64,000 bases of DNA from Geodermatophilus amargosae (GTDB taxonomy: Bacteria > Actinomycetota > Actinomycetes > Mycobacteriales > Geodermatophilaceae), in assembly GCF_900116515.1 (NCBI RefSeq), contig NZ_FPBA01000013.1, forward strand, positions 1-64,000, in the 5' to 3' direction. The notes below the pieces were generated by a model. The model was given only the letters and a program-made list of their open reading frames with translations. It was not told the origin of the DNA and did not search any database. This document shows positions 7,853 through 16,179 of the stretch, in pieces. Positions within the stretch are counted from its first letter, which is position 1, and the number at the start of each line of letters is the position of its first letter. The position numbers and the translations under genes were made by a program.

Positions 7853-9382
7853 GTGACCACCCTGCCCACCGCCGAGGACCTCGCCCGCCTGGCGGCCGAG
7901 GCCGCCACCCGCTGCGGTGTCGACCTCGACGCCGTCGCGGGCGACGACTCGGTCACCTCGCCGGTCAACGGCCGGCGGATCGCCTCGGTCCGCCGGGACA
8001 CCGCGGCCGACGTCGAGGCCGCCGTCGCGCGGGCCGGCGAGGCGTTCCGCACCTGGCGGACGGTCCCCGCGCCGGTCCGCGGTGCGCTGGTGCGCCGCCT
8101 CGGCGAGCTGCTGCGCGAGCACAAGGCCGACCTCGCCACCCTGGTGAGCACCGAGGTCGGCAAGATCACCTCCGAGGCGGCCGGTGAGGTCCAGGAGATG
8201 ATCGACATCTGCGAGTTCGCCGTCGGGCTCTCGCGGCAGCTCTACGGCCGGACGATCAGCTCCGAGCGCCCCGGTCACCGGCTGATGGAGACCTGGCACC
8301 CGCTCGGCGTCGTCGGCGTGATCAGCGCCTTCAACTTCCCGGTCGCCGTGTGGTCGTGGAACACCGCCATCGCCCTGGTCTGCGGCGACCCGGTCGTGTG
8401 GAAGCCCTCGGAGCTGGCGCCGCTGTCGGCGCTGGCCTCCGCCGCCCTGCTCGACCGGGCGATCGCCGAGACCGGCGCGCCCGAGGGGCTCAGCCAGGTG
8501 GTGCTCGGCGGCGCCGACGTCGGCGAGGCCCTGGTGGCGTCGCCCGGGGTGGCCCTGCTCAGCGCCACCGGCTCGACGCGGATGGGCCGGCTGGTCGGGC
8601 CGCGGGTGGCCGACCGCTTCGGCCGGTCGCTGCTCGAGCTCGGCGGCAACAACGCCGCGATCGTCACGCCGTCGGCCGACCTCGACCTGGCCACCCGCGG
8701 CATCGTCTTCTCCGCCGCCGGCACCGCCGGGCAGCGCTGCACCACGATGCGCCGGCTGATCGCGCACGTCGACGTCGTCGACGCCCTGACCGAGCGGGTC
8801 ACGGCCGCCTACCGCGCGCTGCCGATCGGCTCGCCGCTGGAGCCCGGCACGCTCGTCGGCCCGCTGATCCACGACGCCGCGTACAAGGCGATGCAGGACG
8901 CGCTCGAGGCGGCGCGGCAGCAGGGCGGGGAGGTGCTCGCCGGCGGCGGGCGGCGGCTGGCCGATGACGCACCGGACGCGTACTACGCCGAGCCGGCGCT
9001 GGTCCGGATGCCCGGGCAGACCGACATCGTCCGGCAGGAGACCTTCGCGCCGGTCCTGTACGTGCTGCCCTACCGGACGCTGGAGGAGGCCGTCGCGCTC
9101 AACAACGACGTGCCGCAGGGGCTGTCGTCGAGCATCTTCACCTCCGACCAGGCCGAGGCCGAGCGGTTCCTCGCCGCCGACGGCTCCGACTGCGGCATCG
9201 CCAACGTCAACATCGGCACCTCGGGCGCCGAGATCGGCGGCGCGTTCGGCGGGGAGAAGCACACCGGCGGCGGACGTGAGTCGGGGTCCGACGCGTGGAA
9301 GGGCTACATGCGCCGGGCCACCAACACGATCAACTTCTCCGGTGAGCTGCCGCTCGCGCAGGGGGTCGAGTTCCCCATCTGA
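7853..9382 (+). CDS. Aldehyde dehydrogenase, ALDH7 (aminoadipate-semialdehyde dehydrogenase) type
   Basis: At 509 residues it is a full ALDH. The cofactor-binding region includes GVVGVISAFNFPVAVWSWN and VVWKPSE. The general base glutamate is in LLELGGNNAA and the catalytic cysteine in GTAGQRCTTMRRL. ELGGNNA and GQRCTT are the variants typical of the ALDH7/antiquitin group, which oxidizes alpha-aminoadipic semialdehyde in lysine catabolism. Preceded by a DAO-type oxidase, it could form a pipecolate route (oxidase to piperideine-6-carboxylate, then aminoadipate). No lysine aminotransferase is present nearby, so the substrate remains an inference. Confidence 0.9.
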   Translation: MTTLPTAEDLARLAAEAATRCGVDLDAVAGDDSVTSPVNGRRIASVRRDTAADVEAAVARAGEAFRTWRTVPAPVRGALVRRLGELLREHKADLATLVSTEVGKITSEAAGEVQEMIDICEFAVGLSRQLYGRTISSERPGHRLMETWHPLGVVGVISAFNFPVAVWSWNTAIALVCGDPVVWKPSELAPLSALASAALLDRAIAETGAPEGLSQVVLGGADVGEALVASPGVALLSATGSTRMGRLVGPRVADRFGRSLLELGGNNAAIVTPSADLDLATRGIVFSAAGTAGQRCTTMRRLIAHVDVVDALTERVTAAYRALPIGSPLEPGTLVGPLIHDAAYKAMQDALEAARQQGGEVLAGGGRRLADDAPDAYYAEPALVRMPGQTDIVRQETFAPVLYVLPYRTLEEAVALNNDVPQGLSSSIFTSDQAEAERFLAADGSDCGIANVNIGTSGAEIGGAFGGEKHTGGGRESGSDAWKGYMRRATNTINFSGELPLAQGVEFPI

Positions 9383-9388
9383 CGCCGC

Positions 9389-9449
9389 GGACGGTGTGCG
9401 CTGACGCGGCATCCCACGGGCGGGAACGCGGCCGCGGCGCACACCGTCC
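9389..9449. terminator. Bidirectional terminator hairpin
   Basis: GGACGGTGTGCGC at 9389-9401 pairs perfectly over 13 bp with 9437-9449. The intervening bases form a secondary GC-rich structure. It separates the convergent ALDH and methyltransferase genes. Confidence 0.7.
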
Positions 9450-9455
9450 CCTCGG

Positions 9456-10163
9456 CTACACGGCGGTGGCGGTGAGGAAGGTGCAGACGCCGTCGCCGGA
9501 GGTCGCGCGCTGCCGGATGCCCAGCAGCCACAGCGCGGCCATCTCCACCCGGTACGCCGCGCGCATGGGCCCGCGGTAAAAGGTGTCGCCGGCGGTGGTG
9601 ACCTCGACGTCGTCGAACCCGGCCAGCCGCACGTGCTCGGTGAGCATCCAGTCCGGCAGCAGCGTGATGTGCCCGGGGGAGTGGTAGAGCCGCGGGCCGA
9701 AGACGTACGGCGCACCGCGCAGCAGCGTGAGCAGCCGCGAGTGGGGGTGGGTGACGTTGGGCGTGCTCACCAGCAGCCGGCCGCCGGGGCGCAGCAGCGC
9801 GCGGACGGAGCGCAGCACCTGCCGCGGGTTCTCCACGTGCTCCAGCGTCTCCACGCAGACCACCAGGTCGAACGGTCCGCGGGTGTCCTCGGTCCACTCG
9901 GGGTCGTCGAGGTCGAGGCGGGCGATCCAGTCGTGCGGCGGGTCCAGGTCGGTGGGGACGACGTCGACCCCCGCGTCCCGCAGCCGCAGCGCGAGGGCGC
10001 CGCACCCGGAGCCGACCTCGAGCACCCGGCCGCCGTCGGGCAGCAGCGACCGGGCGAGGTCCGCGGCGTACTCGTGCACGCCCGGGGCGGCGTGGATGCC
10101 GTGCCCCCGGTAGTCACGGACAGCGGGGGTACGACGCCCGTCCCGGCGCACGACGTCGGTCAC
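9456..10163 (-). CDS. Class I SAM-dependent methyltransferase
   Basis: In this 235-residue protein motif I is VLEVGSGCGALALRL (residues ~47-61), the acidic motif II is DVVPTDLDPP, and FDLVVCVETLEHVENP with LRPGGRLLVSTPN complete the SAM-binding Rossmann fold (Methyltransf_11/25 type). The C-terminal part (VFGPRLYHSPGHITLLPDWML) resembles methyltransferases acting on small molecules, quinones or sugars, but the substrate is not identifiable. It is downstream of the diguanylate cyclase gene on the same strand, 50 bp away. Confidence 0.85.
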   Translation of the reverse strand: MTDVVRRDGRRTPAVRDYRGHGIHAAPGVHEYAADLARSLLPDGGRVLEVGSGCGALALRLRDAGVDVVPTDLDPPHDWIARLDLDDPEWTEDTRGPFDLVVCVETLEHVENPRQVLRSVRALLRPGGRLLVSTPNVTHPHSRLLTLLRGAPYVFGPRLYHSPGHITLLPDWMLTEHVRLAGFDDVEVTTAGDTFYRGPMRAAYRVEMAALWLLGIRQRATSGDGVCTFLTATAV

Positions 10164-10213
10164 CCGTCCACCCTGTCACCCGTCCGGGCCCGGCGCCCGG
10201 GCGGGAGCAGAGG

Positions 10214-11710
10214 TCAGACGGGGACGCCGTGGTGCACGACGCGGCCCTTGCCGGCGCGCTTGGCCGTGTACATGGCGCCGTCGGCGCGGGCCATGAGCTC
10301 GTCGGCGCCCGCCGCGGCGTCGCCGGCGGACAGCGACACCACGCCGGTGCTGGCACCCACCGCGCGCAGGCTCCCGGCGACGGGGAAGGGCAGGTCCATC
10401 GCGGCCGCGATCCGGGCGGCGGCCTCCCGCGCGTCGCCGCCGTCCTCGAGCAGCGCGGCGAACTCGTCGCCGCCGAGCCGGGCCACCGTGTCGCCGCCGC
10501 GCAGCGCTCCGCGCAGCCGTCCCGCGACGTGCCGCAGCAGGTCGTCACCGGCGGCGTGGCCGAGGGTGTCGTTGACCGACTTGAAGTCGTCGAGGTCGAG
10601 GAACACGACGGCGATCGGCCGCCCGTCGCGGGCGTGCAGCGAGAGGGCGTGCTCGAGCCGGTCGAGGAACAGCGACCGGTTGGCCAGGCCGGTGAGCGGA
10701 TCGGAGAAGGCCAGCTGCCGCAGCTGCGCCTCGCGGACGGCGAGGTCGTCGGCCAGACGGACGTTCTCGCGCACGGTCCCGTACTGGCGGGCCAGCAGTG
10801 CGGCGATGACCAGGGCGACGACGAGCTCCTCGGCCTGCTGCAGCGTGGTCCCCGACAGCGAGCGCGTGAGGGCCACGCCGAGGGCGAGGGTGACCGGGAC
10901 GTAGGGCAGCAGGGAGGCCGCCGCGCTGGTGCGGCGGGCGACGCGGTCGCCGGCGCCTGCCGGCACGGTGGGGCGGCACAGACCGGCGACCGCGAGCAGC
11001 ACGAAGGCCGCCGTCCACCCCGTGTCCACGCTGCCGCCGTCGTACGTGCTCGTGGCGCCCAAGTAGGTGAACGTGCTGTCGGCCAGCGACAGCGCGGTGA
11101 GGCCCGCGGCGACGAGGTTGAGCGGCCGGCGGTCACCGGCCGTGCGGGTCACCAGCAGGATGGCCAGGACCACCAGGACGACGTCGGCGACCGGGTAGGC
11201 GGCCAGCAGCAGCCGGACGGCGACGCCGTGGCCGGTGTCCTCGCGCAGCACGGCGCCCAGCGCCGTCTGCCAGCTGACCAGACCGACCGCGCCGGCGGTC
11301 ATCACCGCGTCGAGGCAGCGCTGCCAGCGGCCGGTGCGTCCCCCGTCGGCGGGGTGGACGACGAGGGCGAGGACGGCCAGGACGGCGAAGCCGAGGAAGC
11401 CGACGTCGGCCAGCGAGGGGAAGGGCGCCTGCCCGCGGGCGGCGAGTACGGCCCAGTACGCCTGGCCGAGGCACCAGCACGCGCAGGCCGCCGCCAGCAG
11501 GCCCCACGCCGCCCGCATGCGCCGGCCCGTGGACCGCGACGCGTGCCGGAGGGTGCTCAGCGCGGCAGCGCCGGAGGCCAGGGTCTGCAGCAGGTCGGAC
11601 ACCGGGGTCGCGGCCGCGTCGGGCAGGAGGACGGTGGCGAGCACGCCGGCCGCGCCGACCCCCAGGAGCAGCGCGCCCAGGCGGCGGGCGTGGACGGCAG
11701 GCCGGGCCAC
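10214..11710 (-). CDS. Membrane-bound GGDEF diguanylate cyclase
   Basis: The N-terminal ~300 residues hold about nine hydrophobic segments (LGALLLGVGAAGVLATVLLP, ADVGFLGFAVLAVLALVV, AYPVADVVLVVLAILLV and others). The C-terminal ~170 residues are a GGDEF domain with the intact active-site motif RLGGDEF. RGGD lies five residues upstream and fits the RxxD inhibitory site for c-di-GMP feedback. The domain start (LRQLAFSDPLTGLANRSLF) is typical. There is no EAL domain, so it should synthesize c-di-GMP. The signal sensed by the membrane part is unknown. Confidence 0.9.
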   Translation of the reverse strand: MARPAVHARRLGALLLGVGAAGVLATVLLPDAAATPVSDLLQTLASGAAALSTLRHASRSTGRRMRAAWGLLAAACACWCLGQAYWAVLAARGQAPFPSLADVGFLGFAVLAVLALVVHPADGGRTGRWQRCLDAVMTAGAVGLVSWQTALGAVLREDTGHGVAVRLLLAAYPVADVVLVVLAILLVTRTAGDRRPLNLVAAGLTALSLADSTFTYLGATSTYDGGSVDTGWTAAFVLLAVAGLCRPTVPAGAGDRVARRTSAAASLLPYVPVTLALGVALTRSLSGTTLQQAEELVVALVIAALLARQYGTVRENVRLADDLAVREAQLRQLAFSDPLTGLANRSLFLDRLEHALSLHARDGRPIAVVFLDLDDFKSVNDTLGHAAGDDLLRHVAGRLRGALRGGDTVARLGGDEFAALLEDGGDAREAAARIAAAMDLPFPVAGSLRAVGASTGVVSLSAGDAAAGADELMARADGAMYTAKRAGKGRVVHHGVPV

Positions 11711-11803
11711 GGTGCGCTCCTCTCGTCGGCAGGCGTCTTTCGATGAGATCGGCGCACCGCGGCGGCGGCCACATGCCCCGTCGGGGTGAGGACCCCCGGC
11801 GGC

Positions 11804-12751
11804 TCAGGCTGCGAAGGCAGCCGACTGCTCGGCGCAGAGCTCGGCCAGGGCCTGCGGCGCCGAGCGGCACAGCCGCGGGAACGCGAGGAACCCGTGCGGC
11901 ATGCCGACGTACTCGGTCAGCCGGACCGGCACGCCGGCGTCGCGCAGCACCCCGGCGTAGCGCACGCCGTCGTCGCGGATCGGGTCGTGCTCGGCCACCT
12001 GCACCAGCGCGGGCGGCAGGCCGGAGTGGTCGGCGGCGAACAGCGGCGAGGCGTGCGGGTGGTGCGGGTCCTGGCCGCCGAGGTAGTGGTCGCGGAAGGC
12101 GAGGCAGTCGGCCCTGGTCAGGATCGGCGCGGAGGCGTTCTCGTCGATCGAGGGGCTGCTCATCGTGAGGTCGACCGACGGGTACACCAGCCCCTGGTGC
12201 ACGATCCGCGGGCCGGAGCGCTCACGGGCCAGCAGGGAGACGACCGCGGCCAGGTTCCCCCCGGCGCTGTCGCCCATCACCGCGACCCGGCTCGCGTCCG
12301 TGCCGAACTCCTCCGCCCGCGCCACCACGTCGGCCAGCGCGCAGTAGCAGTCCTCCGCCGCGGCCGGCCAGCGGTACCCGGGCGCCAGCCGGTAGTCCAC
12401 CGAGACCACGACGGCGCCGACCGTGGCCGCCACGTTGCTGCACAGCCAGTCGGCCGAGTCGAGGTTGCCGAGCGTCCACCCGCCGCCGTGGAAGTTCACG
12501 ACCAGCGGCAGCGGGCCGCGCGCGCCCTCGGGCCGGTAGGTGCGCACGGGCACGGGGCCCATCTCGCCGCGCGCCGTCCCGTCGGTGAGCCGGACGCCGC
12601 GGGCCACGCCGCCCAGCAGCAGGTCGGTGACCGGGTTGTGCGGGACCGACCGAGACTGGGCCCTGCGCAGCCGCTCGTCGTCCATCGACGAGATCGACAT
12701 CCGGCGGAGCAGCCGGCCGAGCAGCCGCACCCGCAGGTCCATCCGTGCCAC
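11804..12751 (-). CDS. Alpha/beta hydrolase, hormone-sensitive-lipase (HSL) type esterase
   Basis: The oxyanion motif is FHGGGWTLG, the nucleophile elbow GDSAGGN, the acid is in EHDPIRDDG and the histidine in MPHGFLAF. This order defines the HSL/family IV esterases, and 315 residues is the usual length. The GTG at 12751 has AGGAGG 4 bases upstream and is preferred to the ATG at 12742. It lies 20 bp after the amylosucrase-like gene in a TetR-led operon. Substrate unknown (short acyl esters in the family). Confidence 0.87.
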   Translation of the reverse strand: MARMDLRVRLLGRLLRRMSISSMDDERLRRAQSRSVPHNPVTDLLLGGVARGVRLTDGTARGEMGPVPVRTYRPEGARGPLPLVVNFHGGGWTLGNLDSADWLCSNVAATVGAVVVSVDYRLAPGYRWPAAAEDCYCALADVVARAEEFGTDASRVAVMGDSAGGNLAAVVSLLARERSGPRIVHQGLVYPSVDLTMSSPSIDENASAPILTRADCLAFRDHYLGGQDPHHPHASPLFAADHSGLPPALVQVAEHDPIRDDGVRYAGVLRDAGVPVRLTEYVGMPHGFLAFPRLCRSAPQALAELCAEQSAAFAA

Positions 12752-12771
12752 GTGTCCTCCTGTGGAGTGGG

Positions 12772-14703
12772 TCAGGGTTCGGCGTACCAGGCCCAGCCGA
12801 GCCCGGGGACGACGAGCCGGCCGTCCTCGACCGGCAGGGCGCCGTCGCTGCCGGCGACGCACGGGAAGGTGCCGAAGCCGGTGACGGTGTCGGCGTCCAC
12901 GGTCTGCGGCCGCGCGCTCACGTTGGCCAGCCCGACGAACGTGCCGCCGCGCGGGTGCCGGCGGCGCCAGACCAGGACGGCGTCGCTGCCGGCGTCGACC
13001 ACCTCGGACTCCGTGCCGCCGGCGAGCGCGGGCTGTCCCCGCCGGGCATCGGCGAGCCGGCGCACCAGCGCCGTCACCCGGCCCTCGAGGCTGCGCGGGT
13101 CGCCGGCGCGGGCGGTGGCGGCCCAGTCCAGCGGCGGGCGGTGCATCCACCGGTTGTCCGGGGCGAGCGCGGGGTCGGCGAGGTAACCGGCGTCGTTGCG
13201 CTGGGCCAGCTCGTCGCCGGAGTAGAGCAGCGGGATGCCGCCGAAGCCGTAGACCACCGCGTACAGCAGCCCGAGCCGGCGCAGGCCCGCCTCGAGCGCC
13301 GCGTCGTCGCCGCGGTCGAGGGCGTCCTCGATGCCGCACAGCGACGCCGTCGTCCCCGAGATCCGGGCGTCGCCGGTGGCCTCGTTCTCCTGGAACAGCG
13401 CGCCGCGGGCGACGAAGGAGCCCACGAAGCGGCCGGAGTAGAAGTCGTTGAGGAACCGGCGGTGGGCGAACCCGTCGAGACCGACCGCGGCGGCGTCGGC
13501 GTCGGTGACCGCCCAGCCGATGTCGTCGTGCCCGCGGACGTAGGTGCACCAGGTGGTCGCCGGCGGGATCGGCCGCATCCGGCCCAGCGCCTGGCGGGCC
13601 AGCCGGGCGTCGCCGGTGGCCAGGCTGCTCCACAGCAGCACCATGAGCTGGTTGTGGTAGGCCAGCTCGCACTCGGGCCGGTAGCGCTCGTGCGCGCCGA
13701 GGTACTGCACCAGGTCGTCGGGGGCGACGATCGCCTCGGCCTTGAACACCACCCCGGGAGCTGCCACCCGGGTCAGCGCGTGCAGCAGCTGCAACAGGAC
13801 GTGGGCCTCGGGCAGGTTCTGGCCAGTGGTGCCCAGCCGCTTCCACATGAACGGGACGGCGTCCATGCGGAAGACGTCGACGCCGCGGTTGGCCAGCCAG
13901 GTGATCTCGCCGAGCACCGCCAGCGTCACCTCGGGGTTGGTGTAGTCGAGGTCCCACTGGTACGGCCAGAACGTCGTCCACACCCAGCCGCCGGCGCCGC
14001 CGAGGGCCTCGGGCACCCAGCTGAACGAGCCCGGCGCCCGGTCGGGGAAGACCTCGGGGATCGTGGCGTCGTAGGCGTCGGGGAGCTGCCGGTCGGGGAA
14101 GGCGGTGTAGAAGCCCGCGTACGCCGGGTCGCCGGCCAGCCAGCCCCGCGCCCACCGGTGCTCGCGGGCGGTGTGGTTGAGGACCAGGTCGATGCACAGG
14201 CTCATGCCGCGCCCGTGCAGCGTCGCGGCCACCGCCTCGAGGTCGGCCATGGTGCCCAGCCGGGGGTCGACGGCGCGGTAGTCGGCCACCGCGTACCCGC
14301 CGTCGTTCTCGCCCTCGCGCGGGCGCAGCAGCGGCATGAGGTGCAGGTAGGTGGTGCCCAGCGCCTCGAGGTGGTCCAGCTTCCCGGGCAACTCGCGCAG
14401 GGTGCCGCAGAAGCGGTCGACGTAGCAGACGTAGCCCTGCACCCGCGGCGACTGGAACCACCCCGGGTCGATCTCGCGGCGGCGGTCCAGCCGGCGCAGC
14501 GCCGTGGGCCGCTCGGCGGCGGCCTGCAGGGCGGTGCGCAGCGCCCGGCCGAGCAGGTCGCCGGCCCGGTCGCCGTAGAGGCGCTCCAGAGCGGCGGCGA
14601 CGTCGGGCAGGACCAGGCCCGCCCGCGCCAGGAAGGCGTCGGCCTCGTCCTCCCCGAGTGCGGCGGCCGCCTCGTCGGCCAGCCCTGGCGGCATCCCCGT
14701 CAC
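12772..14703 (-). CDS. Amylosucrase-like GH13 glycoside hydrolase/transferase
   Basis: At 643 residues this has amylosucrase length, with an all-helical N-terminal domain (to about residue 90) before the (beta/alpha)8 barrel. GH13 motifs are in order: DLVLNHTAREH, GVDVFRMDAVPFMWKR (catalytic Asp nucleophile), VVFKAEAIVAPDD (Glu acid/base) and YVRGHDDIGW (transition-state Asp). QSPRVQGYVCYVDRFCGTL and the HDDIGW variant are those of amylosucrases, which build alpha-glucan from sucrose; sucrose hydrolysis is the alternative. The GTG start overlaps the stop of the upstream TetR gene by 4 bp. Confidence 0.88.
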   Translation of the reverse strand: MTGMPPGLADEAAAALGEDEADAFLARAGLVLPDVAAALERLYGDRAGDLLGRALRTALQAAAERPTALRRLDRRREIDPGWFQSPRVQGYVCYVDRFCGTLRELPGKLDHLEALGTTYLHLMPLLRPREGENDGGYAVADYRAVDPRLGTMADLEAVAATLHGRGMSLCIDLVLNHTAREHRWARGWLAGDPAYAGFYTAFPDRQLPDAYDATIPEVFPDRAPGSFSWVPEALGGAGGWVWTTFWPYQWDLDYTNPEVTLAVLGEITWLANRGVDVFRMDAVPFMWKRLGTTGQNLPEAHVLLQLLHALTRVAAPGVVFKAEAIVAPDDLVQYLGAHERYRPECELAYHNQLMVLLWSSLATGDARLARQALGRMRPIPPATTWCTYVRGHDDIGWAVTDADAAAVGLDGFAHRRFLNDFYSGRFVGSFVARGALFQENEATGDARISGTTASLCGIEDALDRGDDAALEAGLRRLGLLYAVVYGFGGIPLLYSGDELAQRNDAGYLADPALAPDNRWMHRPPLDWAATARAGDPRSLEGRVTALVRRLADARRGQPALAGGTESEVVDAGSDAVLVWRRRHPRGGTFVGLANVSARPQTVDADTVTGFGTFPCVAGSDGALPVEDGRLVVPGLGWAWYAEP

Positions 14704-15284
14704 GTCTCCTCCGTCCCCGGCCGGCGCACGGTCACCGCGGCCAGTGCCCGGTCGGTCAGGCGCACGAACTCCTCCGCCGGCGTGGCCGGGTCCCAGGTCA
14801 GGAACGCCACCCCGAGCGCCGCACCCGCCGTCGCGGACAGCAGGCGCGCACCCAGCGGGTCGTCAGGGAAGCGCCGGGACGCCCAGGCCTCCAGCGCGGT
14901 CTCCACGTGCCGGTGCACCTGCACCGGGTAGTCACGCAGCTCCCCGGACGCCGCCACGAGGCGGTAGACGACCAGCGTGTCCGGCGGACCCCACCGCACG
15001 AACGACGCGCAGATCCACCGCAGGTCCGCCCACGGGTCGCCGGTGACCGGTGCCTCCTCGGTGAGGCGCTCCAGCCGGCCGGCCAGCTCGGGATCGGGGT
15101 CGAACAGCGCCGCGGTCTTGGTGGGGAAGTAGTTGAAGAACGTCCGGCGGGAGGTGCCGGCGGCCGCGGCCACGTCGTCGACGGTGACCGCGGCGAAGCC
15201 GCGCTCCGTGACCAGCCGGACCGTCGCCTCGCGCAGCGCCCGCCAGGTGGCCAGGCGGGAGGCCTCCCGCGCGGACTGCGTCAC
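14700..15284 (-). CDS. TetR/AcrR family regulator
   Basis: The N-terminal HTH (WRALREATVRLVTERGFAAVTVDDVAAAAGTSRRTFFNYFPTK) is of the RRTFFNYF class, and the C-terminal domain is of the MftR type seen next to mycofactocin-linked genes; 194 residues. The GTG at 15284 lies 18 bp from a perfect TTGCAC-TGA-GTGCAA repeat. It heads the amylosucrase-esterase operon (4-bp overlap) and is divergent from the mycofactocin-type SDR, so it may control both sides. Confidence 0.87.
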   Translation of the reverse strand: MTQSAREASRLATWRALREATVRLVTERGFAAVTVDDVAAAAGTSRRTFFNYFPTKTAALFDPDPELAGRLERLTEEAPVTGDPWADLRWICASFVRWGPPDTLVVYRLVAASGELRDYPVQVHRHVETALEAWASRRFPDDPLGARLLSATAGAALGVAFLTWDPATPAEEFVRLTDRALAAVTVRRPGTEET

Positions 15285-15302
15285 GGCGTCGACCCTAGGA
15301 CC

Positions 15303-15317
15303 TTGCACTGAGTGCAA
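15303..15317. promoter_or_regulatory. TetR operator TTGCAC-N3-GTGCAA
   Basis: A perfect 6-bp inverted repeat with a 3-base spacer (TGA) in the gap between the divergent tetR and SDR genes. It fits a dimeric TetR regulator. Confidence 0.7.
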
Positions 15318-15365
15318 ACTACTCCTACCGTGACCCGCGTCATACAGCCGGTCGAGGAGGCAGCA

Positions 15366-16178
15366 GTGGCAGGACGGGTCGAGGGCAAGGTCGCGCTGGT
15401 CACGGGCGCGGCACGGGGGCAGGGCCGGGCGCACGCCGTCCGGCTGGCGGCGGAGGGCGCCGACGTCGTGGTGGTCGACGTCTGCGGGCAGCTGCCCGAC
15501 GTCACGTATCCGTCCGCGAGCGAGGAGGACCTCGACGAGACGGTGCGGCAGGTCGAGGCGCAGGACCGCCGCGCGGTGTCCGCCGTCGTCGACGTCCGCG
15601 ACCTCGCCGGGCTGAAGGAGGCCGCCGGCCGCGGCGTGGCCGAGCTGGGCCGTCTCGACGTCGTCGTCGCCAACGCCGGCATCTGCAGCCCGCGCCCCTG
15701 GGACCAGGTCGCGCCGGAGGTCTTCGCCAACACCCTCGACGTCAACGTGACCGGCGTGTGGAACACCGTCATGGCCACCGCGCCGCACCTGGCCTCGGCC
15801 GGCGGCTCGATCGTGCTGGTCAGCTCGGCGGCGGGGCTCAAGGTGCAGCCGTTCATGGTCCACTACACGACCAGCAAGTGGGCCGTGCGCGGCATGGCCA
15901 AGGCCTTCGCCACCGAGCTGGCCAAGCACTCGATCCGGGTCAACAGCCTGCACCCGACCGGCGTCGCGACGCCGATGGGCGAGGGCGACATGCAGGCCAC
16001 CCTGGGCGCGGCGATGGCCGGTGACCCGAGACTGGCGCCCATGTTCAGCAACCTGCTGCCCGTCCAGGTCACCCAGCCCGAGGACGTCGCCGACGTCGTC
16101 CTGTTCCTCGCCTCCGACGAGTCCCGCTACGTCACCGCGCACGAGATGGCCGTCGACGCCGGCGTCTCGGAGTTCTGA
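15366..16178 (+). CDS. Mycofactocin-type SDR family oxidoreductase
   Basis: The 270-residue short-chain dehydrogenase has the cofactor motif TGAARGQGRAHA, the NAG segment ANAGIC, a catalytic Ser in VLVSSAAG and YTTSKWA (Tyr and Lys). The GQGRAHA motif and the insertion between beta2 and alpha3 (YPSASEEDLDETVRQVEAQ) are hallmarks of the mycofactocin-coupled SDRs, which hold NAD tightly and pass electrons to mycofactocin. The GTG at 15366 follows a GAGGAGG. The patatin gene begins 1 base after the stop, so they are co-translated. Substrate unknown (alcohols in characterized relatives). Confidence 0.87.
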   Translation: MAGRVEGKVALVTGAARGQGRAHAVRLAAEGADVVVVDVCGQLPDVTYPSASEEDLDETVRQVEAQDRRAVSAVVDVRDLAGLKEAAGRGVAELGRLDVVVANAGICSPRPWDQVAPEVFANTLDVNVTGVWNTVMATAPHLASAGGSIVLVSSAAGLKVQPFMVHYTTSKWAVRGMAKAFATELAKHSIRVNSLHPTGVATPMGEGDMQATLGAAMAGDPRLAPMFSNLLPVQVTQPEDVADVVLFLASDESRYVTAHEMAVDAGVSEF

Positions 16179-16179
16179 G

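Noticed and set aside
10229-11746. Long plus-strand frame opposite the diguanylate cyclase
   Set aside because: Its protein is low-complexity with no domain pattern, while the minus strand shows GGDEF motifs and membrane helices.
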